This document shows positions 46,947 to 55,847 of a stretch of 64,000 nucleotides of DNA, piece by piece. The notes under the pieces were generated by a model. The model was not told where the DNA came from. It searched no databases and saw only the letters and a list, made by a program, of their open reading frames with translations. A program made the translations under genes and the position numbers. Origin of the DNA: Berkiella_A sp964633725 (GTDB lineage Bacteria; Pseudomonadota; Gammaproteobacteria; Berkiellales; Berkiellaceae). How positions within the stretch are numbered: the first letter of the stretch is position 1; the number at the start of each line of letters is the position of its first letter. The DNA lies in NCBI GenBank assembly GCA_964633725.1, contig CAZWHY010000011.1, positions 1 to 64,000 of the forward strand. Reading direction: 5' to 3'.

Positions 46947-48245
46947 ATGACTAACTTAAAAAAATGTGCTGAAGATCACTTTACAGTAATTTATCCGTAT
47001 ATCAAACAAATTTGCTTTAATGCTGAGCAAGAAGAGTGGCTTCTAAGTTTTTATTACGATGAAATATTGCCCTACGCCAAGAATATTATTGAGGAAAAAT
47101 TCATTGCAAAGCAAAATATTACGATGCAAGGCTTACAATTTTTCTATATAAAACAATTTTTTGACTTTGAAAGCCGTACAGTGGATGAGCTGGCAGATGA
47201 AGCCGTTTATTTGCATAATGGTTTAAATGAAATTGATCTATTATTGCGCAAATTCCAAAATGCATATTATTCAAATGTTTGGAACAAAAAACCAGGTTTC
47301 TCCCCAGAGTCTTTTTATTCTGAGCAATACCCGATAGGCATACGAAAATTATTAAAATTGTCGGCACTCTTTTGGATGATGGCAGAATTAGAAAAATCCT
47401 TGCAATCTGAACCCAACAATAAGAGCTTGTTAGAGTATGAAAAATGGGTGAAGCGACGGTTTGTGATCCATAGCAATAATACCAATACGTTTTATAAGCG
47501 AATGATTTTAGAGTCGTTTCAACCAGATTTATTTTGGTATTTCTTGAATGGTAGTGACAGGTTTTTTACATTTTTTCAGATGGAGAAAATACGGTTCAAA
47601 AAAACTTGGAGAAATCTAAAGCAATCACTACACTATTTTTTAGATGAGAAACTAGATGTGCACAAAGTATTTGTAGATTTTCCTGTTGCAACAGCACAGT
47701 TTAGTTTTAATATGCTATTTTTTATTTTATTGCCATATCGATTCTTGAGAACACTAACGAATGAGCTGTTTTATCATATTAAATCACCTGTGGTAGGTTT
47801 AATAGAAAGGCTCAATCCCAGATATAAATTAAACACCAGTAGTCATTTATTATATCTATTATTTTTAGGATTGATCTATGGTTCGTTACTGACCATATTG
47901 GGCTTGCCCTTATTGCCCGTGCCTATTTCTTGGTTGCCCAATATATTGATGTCTCCCATGGCGGCTATTGTACCATTGAGCTATTTATTTTTTGTACCCT
48001 GTGCCGCTTTGGTCAAAAATTTCTATCATCGGTTTATACCTCAAAAATCAGATTCTGATGCGCTGGATAATTTAGATTGTATAAATAAAATAGATTCGTT
48101 AGCAGATTTATTGGTACCTGAATCAGAGTTATCATTACTGTATCGTTATAAAAATGAATCTCAGATTCAGCTTCATTCTTCACATTCTAGCGATGATGCG
48201 TCAGATATTGATCATATTAATACAGTGCAGTTTGGTTTGCGCTAG
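46947..48245 (+). CDS. Membrane protein of unknown function
   Basis: The 432-residue protein has a helical, soluble N-terminal ~240 residues, three hydrophobic segments at about 245-275, 300-325 and 330-360 and a charged Ser/Asp-rich tail. Layout and local wording (FYYDEILPYAKNIIEEKF; LLEYEKWVKRRF) resemble the protein at 30335 (FYFRTILPLIQQNIESDF; QKYKLWAEQEL), so I infer a small family in this genome. No function is recognised; the soluble-helical-plus-spans form is common for effector candidates that enter host membranes. Confidence 0.6.
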   Translation: MTNLKKCAEDHFTVIYPYIKQICFNAEQEEWLLSFYYDEILPYAKNIIEEKFIAKQNITMQGLQFFYIKQFFDFESRTVDELADEAVYLHNGLNEIDLLLRKFQNAYYSNVWNKKPGFSPESFYSEQYPIGIRKLLKLSALFWMMAELEKSLQSEPNNKSLLEYEKWVKRRFVIHSNNTNTFYKRMILESFQPDLFWYFLNGSDRFFTFFQMEKIRFKKTWRNLKQSLHYFLDEKLDVHKVFVDFPVATAQFSFNMLFFILLPYRFLRTLTNELFYHIKSPVVGLIERLNPRYKLNTSSHLLYLLFLGLIYGSLLTILGLPLLPVPISWLPNILMSPMAAIVPLSYLFFVPCAALVKNFYHRFIPQKSDSDALDNLDCINKIDSLADLLVPESELSLLYRYKNESQIQLHSSHSSDDASDIDHINTVQFGLR

Positions 48246-48251
48246 TGGCCT

Positions 48252-48274
48252 AAGTTATTACATGCCCATTCCTA
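48252..48274 (-). repeat. Solo copy of the MITE end at a gene's 3' end
   Basis: Read on the minus strand this is AGGAATGGGCATGTAATAACTTA, nearly identical to the left end of the element at 8554. It supplies the last codons (G-M-G-M-stop) of the alcohol dehydrogenase gene, so an old insertion may have replaced the original C-terminus. Confidence 0.45.
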
Positions 48275-49415
48275 ATGCTTTATCTAAAATGAGCTTCAAA
48301 TTGTGCTGTTGTAGTTTAATAGGATTGCCACTACAGGCAGGATCAGATAGTGCGAGCTGAATCAAATTTGGGTGATAGTCGTGCGTCATACCTAATTCAG
48401 ATAAAGTATTAGGAATATCAAGTTGTTTTCTTAAATCCTGTACCCAAGTCAATATAGATTTCCCCTCATTAGTTTTAAGTCCTAAAAATCTCTCTAAGCG
48501 AGATAGCTTCTCGATTAAAACGGGATAATTAAATTCTAAGACATAGGGCATTAATATAGCATTGAGCAAGCCGTGATGATAGTCATACAATGCACCAATC
48601 GCATGCGCTAATGCATGCATTCCCCCTAGGCCTTTTTGAAATGCGATTGCCCCCATTTGAGAGGCTGCTAACATGCTGCTACGTGCTTCTATATTGTGAC
48701 CATTTTGATATGCTTGTATTAAATTATTTTTTATTTGACGCATACCTTCTAGGGCAATACCTTCTGCACTGGGGTGAAAGCTCGGTGTACAATAAGCTTC
48801 TAAGCAGTGAGAGAGTGCATCCATACCTGTGGCCGCTGTGAGTGTTGCCGGGAGTGGCAGTGTGAGTTTTGGATCGGCTAAAACAGCTGTGGGGAGCAAA
48901 TTGGGGTGGAATATAATCATTTTTCGATTTTGTTGTGTGTCATGTATCACCGCTGTTCTGCCCACTTCTGCACCTGTACCAGCGGTTGTTGGAATCGCAA
49001 TAATGGGCGGAATAATATGTGTTGCTTTTTTATGATTGTCCCTCACATCTTCTAGTTCTGACAGTGTAAAGCTATGATTAACTAATAAAGCAATTGCTTT
49101 GCCCACATCAATAGGGCTGCCACCCCCTAATGCGATAATGCCATCACAATTTTTCTCTAAAAACTGAGCCTTCCCGGCTTGCACTTGAACATCTGTGGGG
49201 TTGGATTTTATCTCGCTAAAAACGCTCACCAAGATATTTTGCTTTTTAAGGTTTTGAATAATACCTTGTGCCATACTACTTTTGGCTAAAAATGGATCGG
49301 TGACCAATAATGGTTTTTGCAGGTTATGCTGTTTGCAAATATTGGGCAATTGATGAACGGCATCACAACCAAATAATATCTGGGTTGGGAAACTCCAAGC
49401 CTGTAATTGATTCAT
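48258..49415 (-). CDS. Iron-containing alcohol dehydrogenase
   Basis: The 385-residue group III NAD(P)-dependent dehydrogenase has GGGSPIDVGKAIA for the cofactor and metal-binding His residues in GGMHALAHAIGALYDYHHG. It interconverts an alcohol and aldehyde. It is the third gene of an operon with an aldehyde dehydrogenase (four-base overlap) and a glutamine-synthetase-like enzyme. Its final residues are formed by the repeat motif at 48252-48274. Confidence 0.9.
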   Translation of the reverse strand: MNQLQAWSFPTQILFGCDAVHQLPNICKQHNLQKPLLVTDPFLAKSSMAQGIIQNLKKQNILVSVFSEIKSNPTDVQVQAGKAQFLEKNCDGIIALGGGSPIDVGKAIALLVNHSFTLSELEDVRDNHKKATHIIPPIIAIPTTAGTGAEVGRTAVIHDTQQNRKMIIFHPNLLPTAVLADPKLTLPLPATLTAATGMDALSHCLEAYCTPSFHPSAEGIALEGMRQIKNNLIQAYQNGHNIEARSSMLAASQMGAIAFQKGLGGMHALAHAIGALYDYHHGLLNAILMPYVLEFNYPVLIEKLSRLERFLGLKTNEGKSILTWVQDLRKQLDIPNTLSELGMTHDYHPNLIQLALSDPACSGNPIKLQQHNLKLILDKALGMGM

Positions 49416-50800
49416 AAACCGCTCCTGCGAATATGATAAGATTTGGGGCGTGTGAGATTCTGAAAACCTAATTCGGATAAGCTACAACCTGTACCAGACA
49501 ATTTTAATCCTGCCCAAGCCAGAGCCGGATCAAGATAATCGCAGCGATTGACAAATACGGTTCCTGCTTGGATGTCTTGCGCTAATATATAAGATGACTC
49601 TAGGTTTTCGCTCCAGATAGAGGCGGTTAAGCCAAATTGGCTGTCATTGATTCGTTTTACCGCCTCTTGATCAGATTGGACAGATTGAATTTTAACCACT
49701 GGGCCAAATATCTCTTGATGCATGATATCCATACTATGATCGACTTGAGTCAGTATTTTGGGTGTCAGATAATTATTATCGAAAACTTGTTTTGCATTGT
49801 CGGTACCATATACTAATTCGGCGCCTTGTTGGCAGGCATGCGTAATTTGTTCTTGGATTGTCTGAGCGGCTTGTAAACTGACCACAGGACCCAATGTTGT
49901 TGTATTGTCTAGTGGAGAACCCAGTTTTAGTTTCTGTGCTTCTGAAATGTAATTTTCCAGGAAATTTTTATATTGTGATTGATGCACATAAATGCGTTTG
50001 ACACCACAACAGGATTGTCCTGCATTAAAAAAGGCACCATCGCATAGGTTTATGGCGCTAAAACTTATATCAGCATCCGCTTTAACATAAGCGGCATCAT
50101 GCCCGCCCAGCTCAAAATTGGTTAACATCGATTGTTGGCTAATAACAGATTGTAAATATAGACCTGCTTTGACGGAGCCGGTGAAGCAAAGTGCTTGTAT
50201 TTGACCGCTTTGTAATATTTTCTCACAAATATTGTGATCTATATTTAAAAACTGAAACAGTCCTTTGGGTAAATCACATTCCAAAAAAGCCTTGTATAGT
50301 ATCTCAGCACAGAGTGCGGTTTGGGCAGCGTGCTTTAAAATAACAGCGTTGCCCGACAATAACGCTGGTATAATTGCATTAATGGCGGTTAAGAGTGGAT
50401 AATTCCAAGGCGCAATATTCATCACAATGCCAACCGGCTCAAAATCTATTTTGCGTGTTAACTGGGGACTTTTTTGAATGGTTTTTGAGCATAAAGCTTG
50501 TTCAGATATCCGAATCATATATTCTGTACGCTCTGCCACGCCACGCAACTCACCGGCTGTCTGCTGGATGGGTCTGCCCATTTGCCAAGTAATCGCTCGT
50601 GATATGTTATCTTTGTTTTGATTGAGCGCTATGCAAAAATGGTTTAGTTTTTGAATACGCTCATTTAAGGGGCTAGATTGCCATATTTTTTGCGCAGATT
50701 CAGCCTCGGTCAAAGCCTGTTGGATTTGATTGGTATTATGATAAGCAATCGTCGCATAGATAGATTGGTCCACTGGGCTAATAATCTTAAATTCATGCAT
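49412..50800 (-). CDS. Aldehyde dehydrogenase (semialdehyde type)
   Basis: The 462-residue ALDH-superfamily enzyme has the general base in FELGGHDAA and nucleophile C in FFNAGQSCCGVKR. Overall wording (MNIAPWNYPLL, GNAVILKHA) matches succinate-semialdehyde-type dehydrogenases. It would oxidise the aldehyde made by the neighbouring pathway. It begins one base after the glutamine-synthetase-like gene ends. Confidence 0.9.
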   Translation of the reverse strand: MHEFKIISPVDQSIYATIAYHNTNQIQQALTEAESAQKIWQSSPLNERIQKLNHFCIALNQNKDNISRAITWQMGRPIQQTAGELRGVAERTEYMIRISEQALCSKTIQKSPQLTRKIDFEPVGIVMNIAPWNYPLLTAINAIIPALLSGNAVILKHAAQTALCAEILYKAFLECDLPKGLFQFLNIDHNICEKILQSGQIQALCFTGSVKAGLYLQSVISQQSMLTNFELGGHDAAYVKADADISFSAINLCDGAFFNAGQSCCGVKRIYVHQSQYKNFLENYISEAQKLKLGSPLDNTTTLGPVVSLQAAQTIQEQITHACQQGAELVYGTDNAKQVFDNNYLTPKILTQVDHSMDIMHQEIFGPVVKIQSVQSDQEAVKRINDSQFGLTASIWSENLESSYILAQDIQAGTVFVNRCDYLDPALAWAGLKLSGTGCSLSELGFQNLTRPKSYHIRRSGL

Positions 50801-50801
50801 T

Positions 50802-52157
50802 TTATATTGCCTCGAAATATCTTTTTAACTGCCAATCGGTAATGGCCTGGTTGGCTTGTCGGACTTCCCATTCACGCGTTGCACTAAAGTGCTCCACAAA
50901 TTCATGACCAAATAGCTCTTTGGCGGCTTCAGATTGCTTGAATCTATTGGCAGCATCTAGTAGGTGAGTGGGTAAAGGGATGCTATGTTCGCCTTGTTGG
51001 GTATAAGCATTGCCTTCTACTGGCGCTGTGGGGACGATTTTATTTTCAATACCCCATACCATTGCGCCAATGGCGGCGCTTAGTGCTAGATAGGGGTTCG
51101 CATCTGCACCCCCTGCTCTAAACTCAATGCGCTGTGATTGGGCGCTGCCTTGAATAACTCTAATAGAGCAAGTGCGGTTATCGATTCCCCAATTTGAGTG
51201 TGTTGGTGCCCAAAAGCCCGGCACAAGCCTGGTATAAGAATTAATCGTGGGTGCGAAAAGTGCTGTAAACTCAGGTGCGAGTTGTTGCAGTCCTCCTAAA
51301 CTATAAAGCATCGTTTTAGAGATATGATGCTCGCGTTTGGGATCATAAAACAAAGGCTCCTGATTTTTGTTTTGCGCAGAAATATGCACATGTCCACTTT
51401 GACCAGGGTGATGAGGAGACCATTTGGCCATGAATGTCGCCATGAGGGATTGTTGTTGAGCTAACACTTTAGTAAAAGTCTTAAATACAGCGGCTTTATC
51501 GCCAGAATTTAGTGCTTCATCAACACCTATGGCGGCTTCTAATACACCGGGGCCGGTTTCGCAATGCAAACCTTCTATTTCAAAATTCATTGCTCTGGCT
51601 AAGTTAAGTAAAGATTCGTGAAATGCTTGTTGTACAGAGTGTCGGAGCACAGAATACCCGTAATTACCCGGGGTAAAAGGTTTTAAGTTCCGAAAGTCTT
51701 TTTCTTGTACACTTTGAGGCGTTTCATCAAACATAAAAAATTCATACTCTAATGCCGAATGAAAAAATAAATCATGTTGAGCGGCTCTGTTTAATACGTT
51801 TTTTAAAACTTGTCTGGGGCAAATTTTTCCAGCCTCTCCAACAAACTCACACAAATATAATGCTGTATGTTCTTCAAAAGGAAGTTGACGCATAGAGTTT
51901 GGTATTATTTGTACTTTGGCATCAGGATATCCGGTGTGCCAGCCCGTAAAAGTCGTATTGTCATATAGTTGATCGTTAATATCCCAACCTAGTACAACAT
52001 TACAAAATCCAAATCCGCTTTCCATAGATTGTACGAATTTTTGCTTTGACATGCGCTTGCCTCTGAAAACGCCATCGATATCAAAAATCCCCAACATCAC
52101 CTGGTGTATATTCTCAGGGAGTGCAAAATCTTGTGGTTGTATGTTGGTTTGAATCAT
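50802..52157 (-). CDS. Glutamine-synthetase-like gamma-glutamyl-amine ligase
   Basis: The 451-residue GS-fold protein has metal-binding EYEFFMFDE, HCETGPGVLEAA, SGHVHIS and the adenylylation-region replacement ANPYLALSA. It lacks the exact sequence of housekeeping GlnA and is read as a PuuA/GlnA4-type enzyme that ligates glutamate to a polyamine, ethanolamine or similar amine. First gene of the operon, followed by ALDH and Fe-ADH, a set suited to gamma-glutamylated amine or amino-alcohol catabolism. Confidence 0.8.
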   Translation of the reverse strand: MIQTNIQPQDFALPENIHQVMLGIFDIDGVFRGKRMSKQKFVQSMESGFGFCNVVLGWDINDQLYDNTTFTGWHTGYPDAKVQIIPNSMRQLPFEEHTALYLCEFVGEAGKICPRQVLKNVLNRAAQHDLFFHSALEYEFFMFDETPQSVQEKDFRNLKPFTPGNYGYSVLRHSVQQAFHESLLNLARAMNFEIEGLHCETGPGVLEAAIGVDEALNSGDKAAVFKTFTKVLAQQQSLMATFMAKWSPHHPGQSGHVHISAQNKNQEPLFYDPKREHHISKTMLYSLGGLQQLAPEFTALFAPTINSYTRLVPGFWAPTHSNWGIDNRTCSIRVIQGSAQSQRIEFRAGGADANPYLALSAAIGAMVWGIENKIVPTAPVEGNAYTQQGEHSIPLPTHLLDAANRFKQSEAAKELFGHEFVEHFSATREWEVRQANQAITDWQLKRYFEAI

Positions 52158-52184
52158 TTTACTATATCCTTATTTGATTCAGAT

Positions 52185-53084
52185 CTATTTGGTATAACGG
52201 TGTGCCCTAATAGCCGGTAAAAATACGACTGGGTCAATGCGTACATCGTTTCGAATCATCCTGTTTTTATTTTTATCTTGTTTTTCCTTCGGGGGCTTAA
52301 ACTCAGGGCACGGTGTGTGTGATGCTGCCGGAAAAAATATAGGTAATGGTCCTTTGATCATCATTCTTTTTATTTGTTTTTTTTCTTCAAAGACAATATT
52401 AGCACGCAAATGTGGTGCGAGTTCTTGGATAATGGCTAATGGTTCGTTAGCGGGTAATGTTTGACATTTTTGCAGTTGCAAAGCGATGTGGGTATGGTTC
52501 CCCTTTTTGGCCAGCATCTCGCATGCTTTTGCCGCGGTAATTTTTTTAATTGAGCGTGTATGCGCCCATGTCCAGTTGATTTTTTTAGGGGCTTGTTTTA
52601 AAACAGGCAGTTGTCTATAACACTGTTTTAAATGTAAACGCGCTAAGCCTATATTATGTAAAGCACGTGACGTAGAAGAGGGGCGGTTAGATAAAATAAG
52701 CTGTATGCCTTCTGCAATTTTTTTCTCTTTTAGGCTGAGCTTAGTGGTTTTTAGTGCCAACATGTTTTGTTTGAAATGAAATTTTCTTAAATTCACCATT
52801 TCGGCAAGTGCAATTGTCTCATTTGATGCGCCGATAAATCCAGCCGCAACAATAATTTCTCTGGGTTGTTGGTCGTCAAAATATTCTAAACGTTTTATCA
52901 CAGAGCAAATTTGTTGACGATACGATTGATTTGGGATGACGAGCTCAGAAAAGCCTTTGATTTCTTGTAGCCATGCAACTAAAACATTGTCATTTAAAAT
53001 AGCGCAAGAGAGTCTTTCAATAGCCAGATTGAGGTTATCAAAGCTATCTAGTAGATTTATCCTCAGTTCGGACTCTAACATCAT
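52185..53084 (-). CDS. tus: Tus-like DNA replication terminus site-binding protein
   Basis: The 299-residue protein aligns in outline with E. coli Tus (309): an N-terminal helix LLDSFDNLNLAIERL like LVDRLNTTFRQMEQEL; W173-A174 in TWAHTRSIKKITAAK like GWANKHIIKNLHRDE with the same position (E. coli A173); and a C-terminal H-x-P-C/T-P segment. Tus binds Ter sites and blocks forks moving one way, so the window may lie in the terminus half of the chromosome. The gene has its own start 27 bases upstream of the amine operon and faces away from the diguanylate cyclase. Confidence 0.75.
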   Translation of the reverse strand: MMLESELRINLLDSFDNLNLAIERLSCAILNDNVLVAWLQEIKGFSELVIPNQSYRQQICSVIKRLEYFDDQQPREIIVAAGFIGASNETIALAEMVNLRKFHFKQNMLALKTTKLSLKEKKIAEGIQLILSNRPSSTSRALHNIGLARLHLKQCYRQLPVLKQAPKKINWTWAHTRSIKKITAAKACEMLAKKGNHTHIALQLQKCQTLPANEPLAIIQELAPHLRANIVFEEKKQIKRMMIKGPLPIFFPAASHTPCPEFKPPKEKQDKNKNRMIRNDVRIDPVVFLPAIRAHRYTK

Positions 53085-53299
53085 GGTATAAACTCATCCT
53101 CTAGCTAATTACAGTACTGCAAACAAATACATATTAAAGCACAGTTTAAAGCCACAAAAATACTCAATTAATGAATTTCAATTCAGAAATACTAAATAAT
53201 AAAGTCTATTCTTATTTATATGTACCATTGTTCTCAAGTGTGGGTACATTAAATTAAAAATACCAAATAATAAAATACTCGTAAAATAGGCAGTTATAA

Positions 53300-54352
53300 A
53301 TGAAAATTTTGCTTTGTGATAAAGAGCCTGAATCCCTGAAAAAACTAATACAATACCTATCTGACCTTGGGCACGACTGTGTTGTGGCAGATAATGGTGT
53401 AAAAGCAATAAAAATGCTAGAAGAAGAGTCGCTGGATTTAATTATATTAGATACAGATCTATCAGATATGTCTGGTATTGAAGTCACCCAAAAGTTGAAG
53501 GAATCTTGTTACCATATTACCAGTTGGTTGCCGATTATGTTGATGAGTCATGATAACTCAGACAGTAATATAATTGCAGCTTTGAATGCGGGCGCAGATG
53601 ACTTTATAACAAGACCTATTTCTTTTGAGTTAATGAAAGCCAAAATAGGGGCTTTAAGACGTATTGTTTCGCGCAGAGAAAATCTTATTGATTTTGGGAA
53701 TCAGCTGCAAGATTTGAATGAAAGGCTGGTCACATCAAATCAATTGTTATCAGAACTGTCCTTAAAAGATCCTTTAACGTTATTAGCCAATAGACGAGCA
53801 TTTGAAGAAGGCTTGGAGAGGACCTGTCGAATGGCTCACAGAGATAAAACACCCTCTTCATTGATTATGATAGATATTGATCATTTTAAGCCATACAACG
53901 ACACTTATGGCCATCAAGCGGGCGATGCTTGTCTCAAACAAGTCGCACAAACTATCAAAACGTCTTTATTTAGAAGTGGAGATATTGCTGCACGCTATGG
54001 TGGGGAGGAGTTCAGTGTTATTTTACCGAATACCCCACAAGAAGAGGCCATGGAGATTGGTGAACGTATTAGAGCGGCTATTGAGGCGTTAAAGCTAAAA
54101 AACATTGGTTCTCCCAAAGGGTATGTGAGTGCCAGCATGGGGGTTTCTTGTGCAAAGGCTAAGCAAGACTTTGTATCGGAGTCTTTAGTTGCTGCGGCAG
54201 ATGAGGCGTTATATCAAGCCAAAGAGCATGGGCGCAATGTTGTTATTGCGTCAGTTCAAGAAGTCAATGAGCAAAAGTCAGAACATCACTCATCCAGTTA
54301 CAAAACAAGCAAAGTTAACCATAATCAGACAGAAAGCAAACGGCCTGAATAA
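53300..54352 (+). CDS. Response regulator diguanylate cyclase (REC-GGDEF)
   Basis: The 350-residue protein has an N-terminal receiver domain with phospho-acceptor D51, a short coiled linker (~135-155) and a GGDEF domain with active-site GGEEF at 234-238. An inhibitory I-site R225-x-x-D228 is five residues upstream. It makes cyclic di-GMP when phosphorylated and dimerised, as in WspR/PleD. No cognate histidine kinase gene is nearby. The Ser/Lys-rich tail (~325-350) is not part of the domain. Confidence 0.93.
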   Translation: MKILLCDKEPESLKKLIQYLSDLGHDCVVADNGVKAIKMLEEESLDLIILDTDLSDMSGIEVTQKLKESCYHITSWLPIMLMSHDNSDSNIIAALNAGADDFITRPISFELMKAKIGALRRIVSRRENLIDFGNQLQDLNERLVTSNQLLSELSLKDPLTLLANRRAFEEGLERTCRMAHRDKTPSSLIMIDIDHFKPYNDTYGHQAGDACLKQVAQTIKTSLFRSGDIAARYGGEEFSVILPNTPQEEAMEIGERIRAAIEALKLKNIGSPKGYVSASMGVSCAKAKQDFVSESLVAAADEALYQAKEHGRNVVIASVQEVNEQKSEHHSSSYKTSKVNHNQTESKRPE

Positions 54353-54377
54353 CTGGGATGTATTATGTCATATTACG

Positions 54378-54399
54378 TGCCGCAGGTGTGCCTACGGCA
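54378..54399. terminator. Bidirectional terminator between cyclase and fumC
   Basis: TGCCGCAGG (54378-54386) and CCTACGGCA (54391-54399) form a nine-base stem with one mismatch and a four-base loop, flanked by A/T-rich DNA on both sides, between convergent genes. Confidence 0.6.
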
Positions 54400-54417
54400 T
54401 AATATATTTAAGATTAA

Positions 54418-55812
54418 TTATTGACTACCCACTAGTCCGCCTTTGGTTAAAACAAAGGGATCTAAATAAGATTTGATGTCAGACTCAGACAAATCTGTCA
54501 TTTCCAAAGCAACCTCTAATAGCGGTCTGTTTTCTGCATAGGCTGTTTTAGCAATTTTGGCGCCTAGTTCATATCCAATGACAGGATTCAACGCTGTCAC
54601 TAAAATAGGATTTCTGGATAATTTTTCATTAATATTATCCTGATTGATTGTAAAGCCTGCAATGGCTTTTTCTGCTAATACAGTCGATGTGTTGGCAATC
54701 AGCTGGATGCTTTGTAATATGTTGTATGCAATGACAGGGAGCATAACATTTAGCTGAAAATTTCCATGTTGGCCAGACACGGCAATAGCCGTATCATTGC
54801 CTATGACTTGGGCACAAACCATCATGGTTGATTCGCAAATCACGGGATTAACTTTACCAGGCATAATACTACTACCCGGTTGTAGGGCGGGTAAGTGGAT
54901 TTCACCAATGCCTGCTAGTGGACCGCTATTCATCCATCTTAAGTCATTTGCGATTTTCATTAAGCTGACTGCTACCACTCGAATTTGTCCTGATAAAGCC
55001 ACAATAGCGTCTTGTGAGCTCAAGCTTTCAAAGCGATTAGGACTGGTTTGAAAAGAGAGGTTGGCTTCTGTAGATAAGGCAGCGGCTACTTTTTTCCCAA
55101 AGTCAGGGTGCGCATTAATACCTGTTCCGACCGCTGTGCCACCAATCGCGAGCTTTAATATATCGGCCATGGCGAATTCAATGCGGCTTATGCCATTTTG
55201 AATTTGTTGTGACCAGCCGCTTAATTCTTGTCCCATAGTGACAGGCATGGCATCCATTAGGTGGGTTCTGCCTGTTTTGGTAATGTTTTCCAAAGATTTT
55301 GCTTTGGTGTCTATGGTTTGTTTGAGCTTTTGCAGGGCTGGGAGTAGCTGATTTTGAGTCTGGTAAGCCGCACTGACATGCAGAGCCGTTGGGATAATAT
55401 CATTGCTGCTTTGTCCCATATTGACATCATCATTAGGATGAACCTCAACGCCGGCTTCGAGCGTGGCATAGCGCGCAATCACCTCATTGGTATTCATATT
55501 GGTGCTAGTGCCAGAGCCGGTTTGAAATACATCAATCGGAAAGTGTGCGTCTAAATCACCTGCGGCGACTTTATCGGCCGCGTCTGTGATGGCGATTGTT
55601 TTTTTATCATCCATATTACCCAGTGATTGGTTCGACAGAGCACAGGCTTTTTTGACCCAGCCCATTGCTTGAATGAACTGCCTAGGCATCGGCAAGCCGG
55701 AAATAGGGAAATTATCAATAGCACGCTGTGTTTGCGCACCGTATAAAGCATCTTCCGGTACTTCCATTTCACCCATACTGTCGGATACTTTGCGAGTATT
55801 CAGTTGGCTCAT
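54418..55812 (-). CDS. fumC: Class II fumarate hydratase
   Basis: The 464-residue iron-independent fumarase converts fumarate and L-malate in the TCA cycle. GSSIMPGKVNPV is the fumarase/aspartase signature; TGSGTSTNMN and GRTHLMDA are further active-site segments. Length matches E. coli FumC (467). It lies 35 bases after acnA on the same strand, so the two TCA genes form one operon. Confidence 0.95.
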   Translation of the reverse strand: MSQLNTRKVSDSMGEMEVPEDALYGAQTQRAIDNFPISGLPMPRQFIQAMGWVKKACALSNQSLGNMDDKKTIAITDAADKVAAGDLDAHFPIDVFQTGSGTSTNMNTNEVIARYATLEAGVEVHPNDDVNMGQSSNDIIPTALHVSAAYQTQNQLLPALQKLKQTIDTKAKSLENITKTGRTHLMDAMPVTMGQELSGWSQQIQNGISRIEFAMADILKLAIGGTAVGTGINAHPDFGKKVAAALSTEANLSFQTSPNRFESLSSQDAIVALSGQIRVVAVSLMKIANDLRWMNSGPLAGIGEIHLPALQPGSSIMPGKVNPVICESTMMVCAQVIGNDTAIAVSGQHGNFQLNVMLPVIAYNILQSIQLIANTSTVLAEKAIAGFTINQDNINEKLSRNPILVTALNPVIGYELGAKIAKTAYAENRPLLEVALEMTDLSESDIKSYLDPFVLTKGGLVGSQ

Positions 55813-55847
55813 TGTTTTGTAACCTTAATTTTAGTTGGGAATGGACA

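Noticed and set aside
53101..53120. Definite Ter site upstream of the Tus-like gene
   Set aside because: Only part of the E. coli consensus is met and the Ter sequence of this lineage is unknown, so it is mentioned only as a candidate under the Tus finding.
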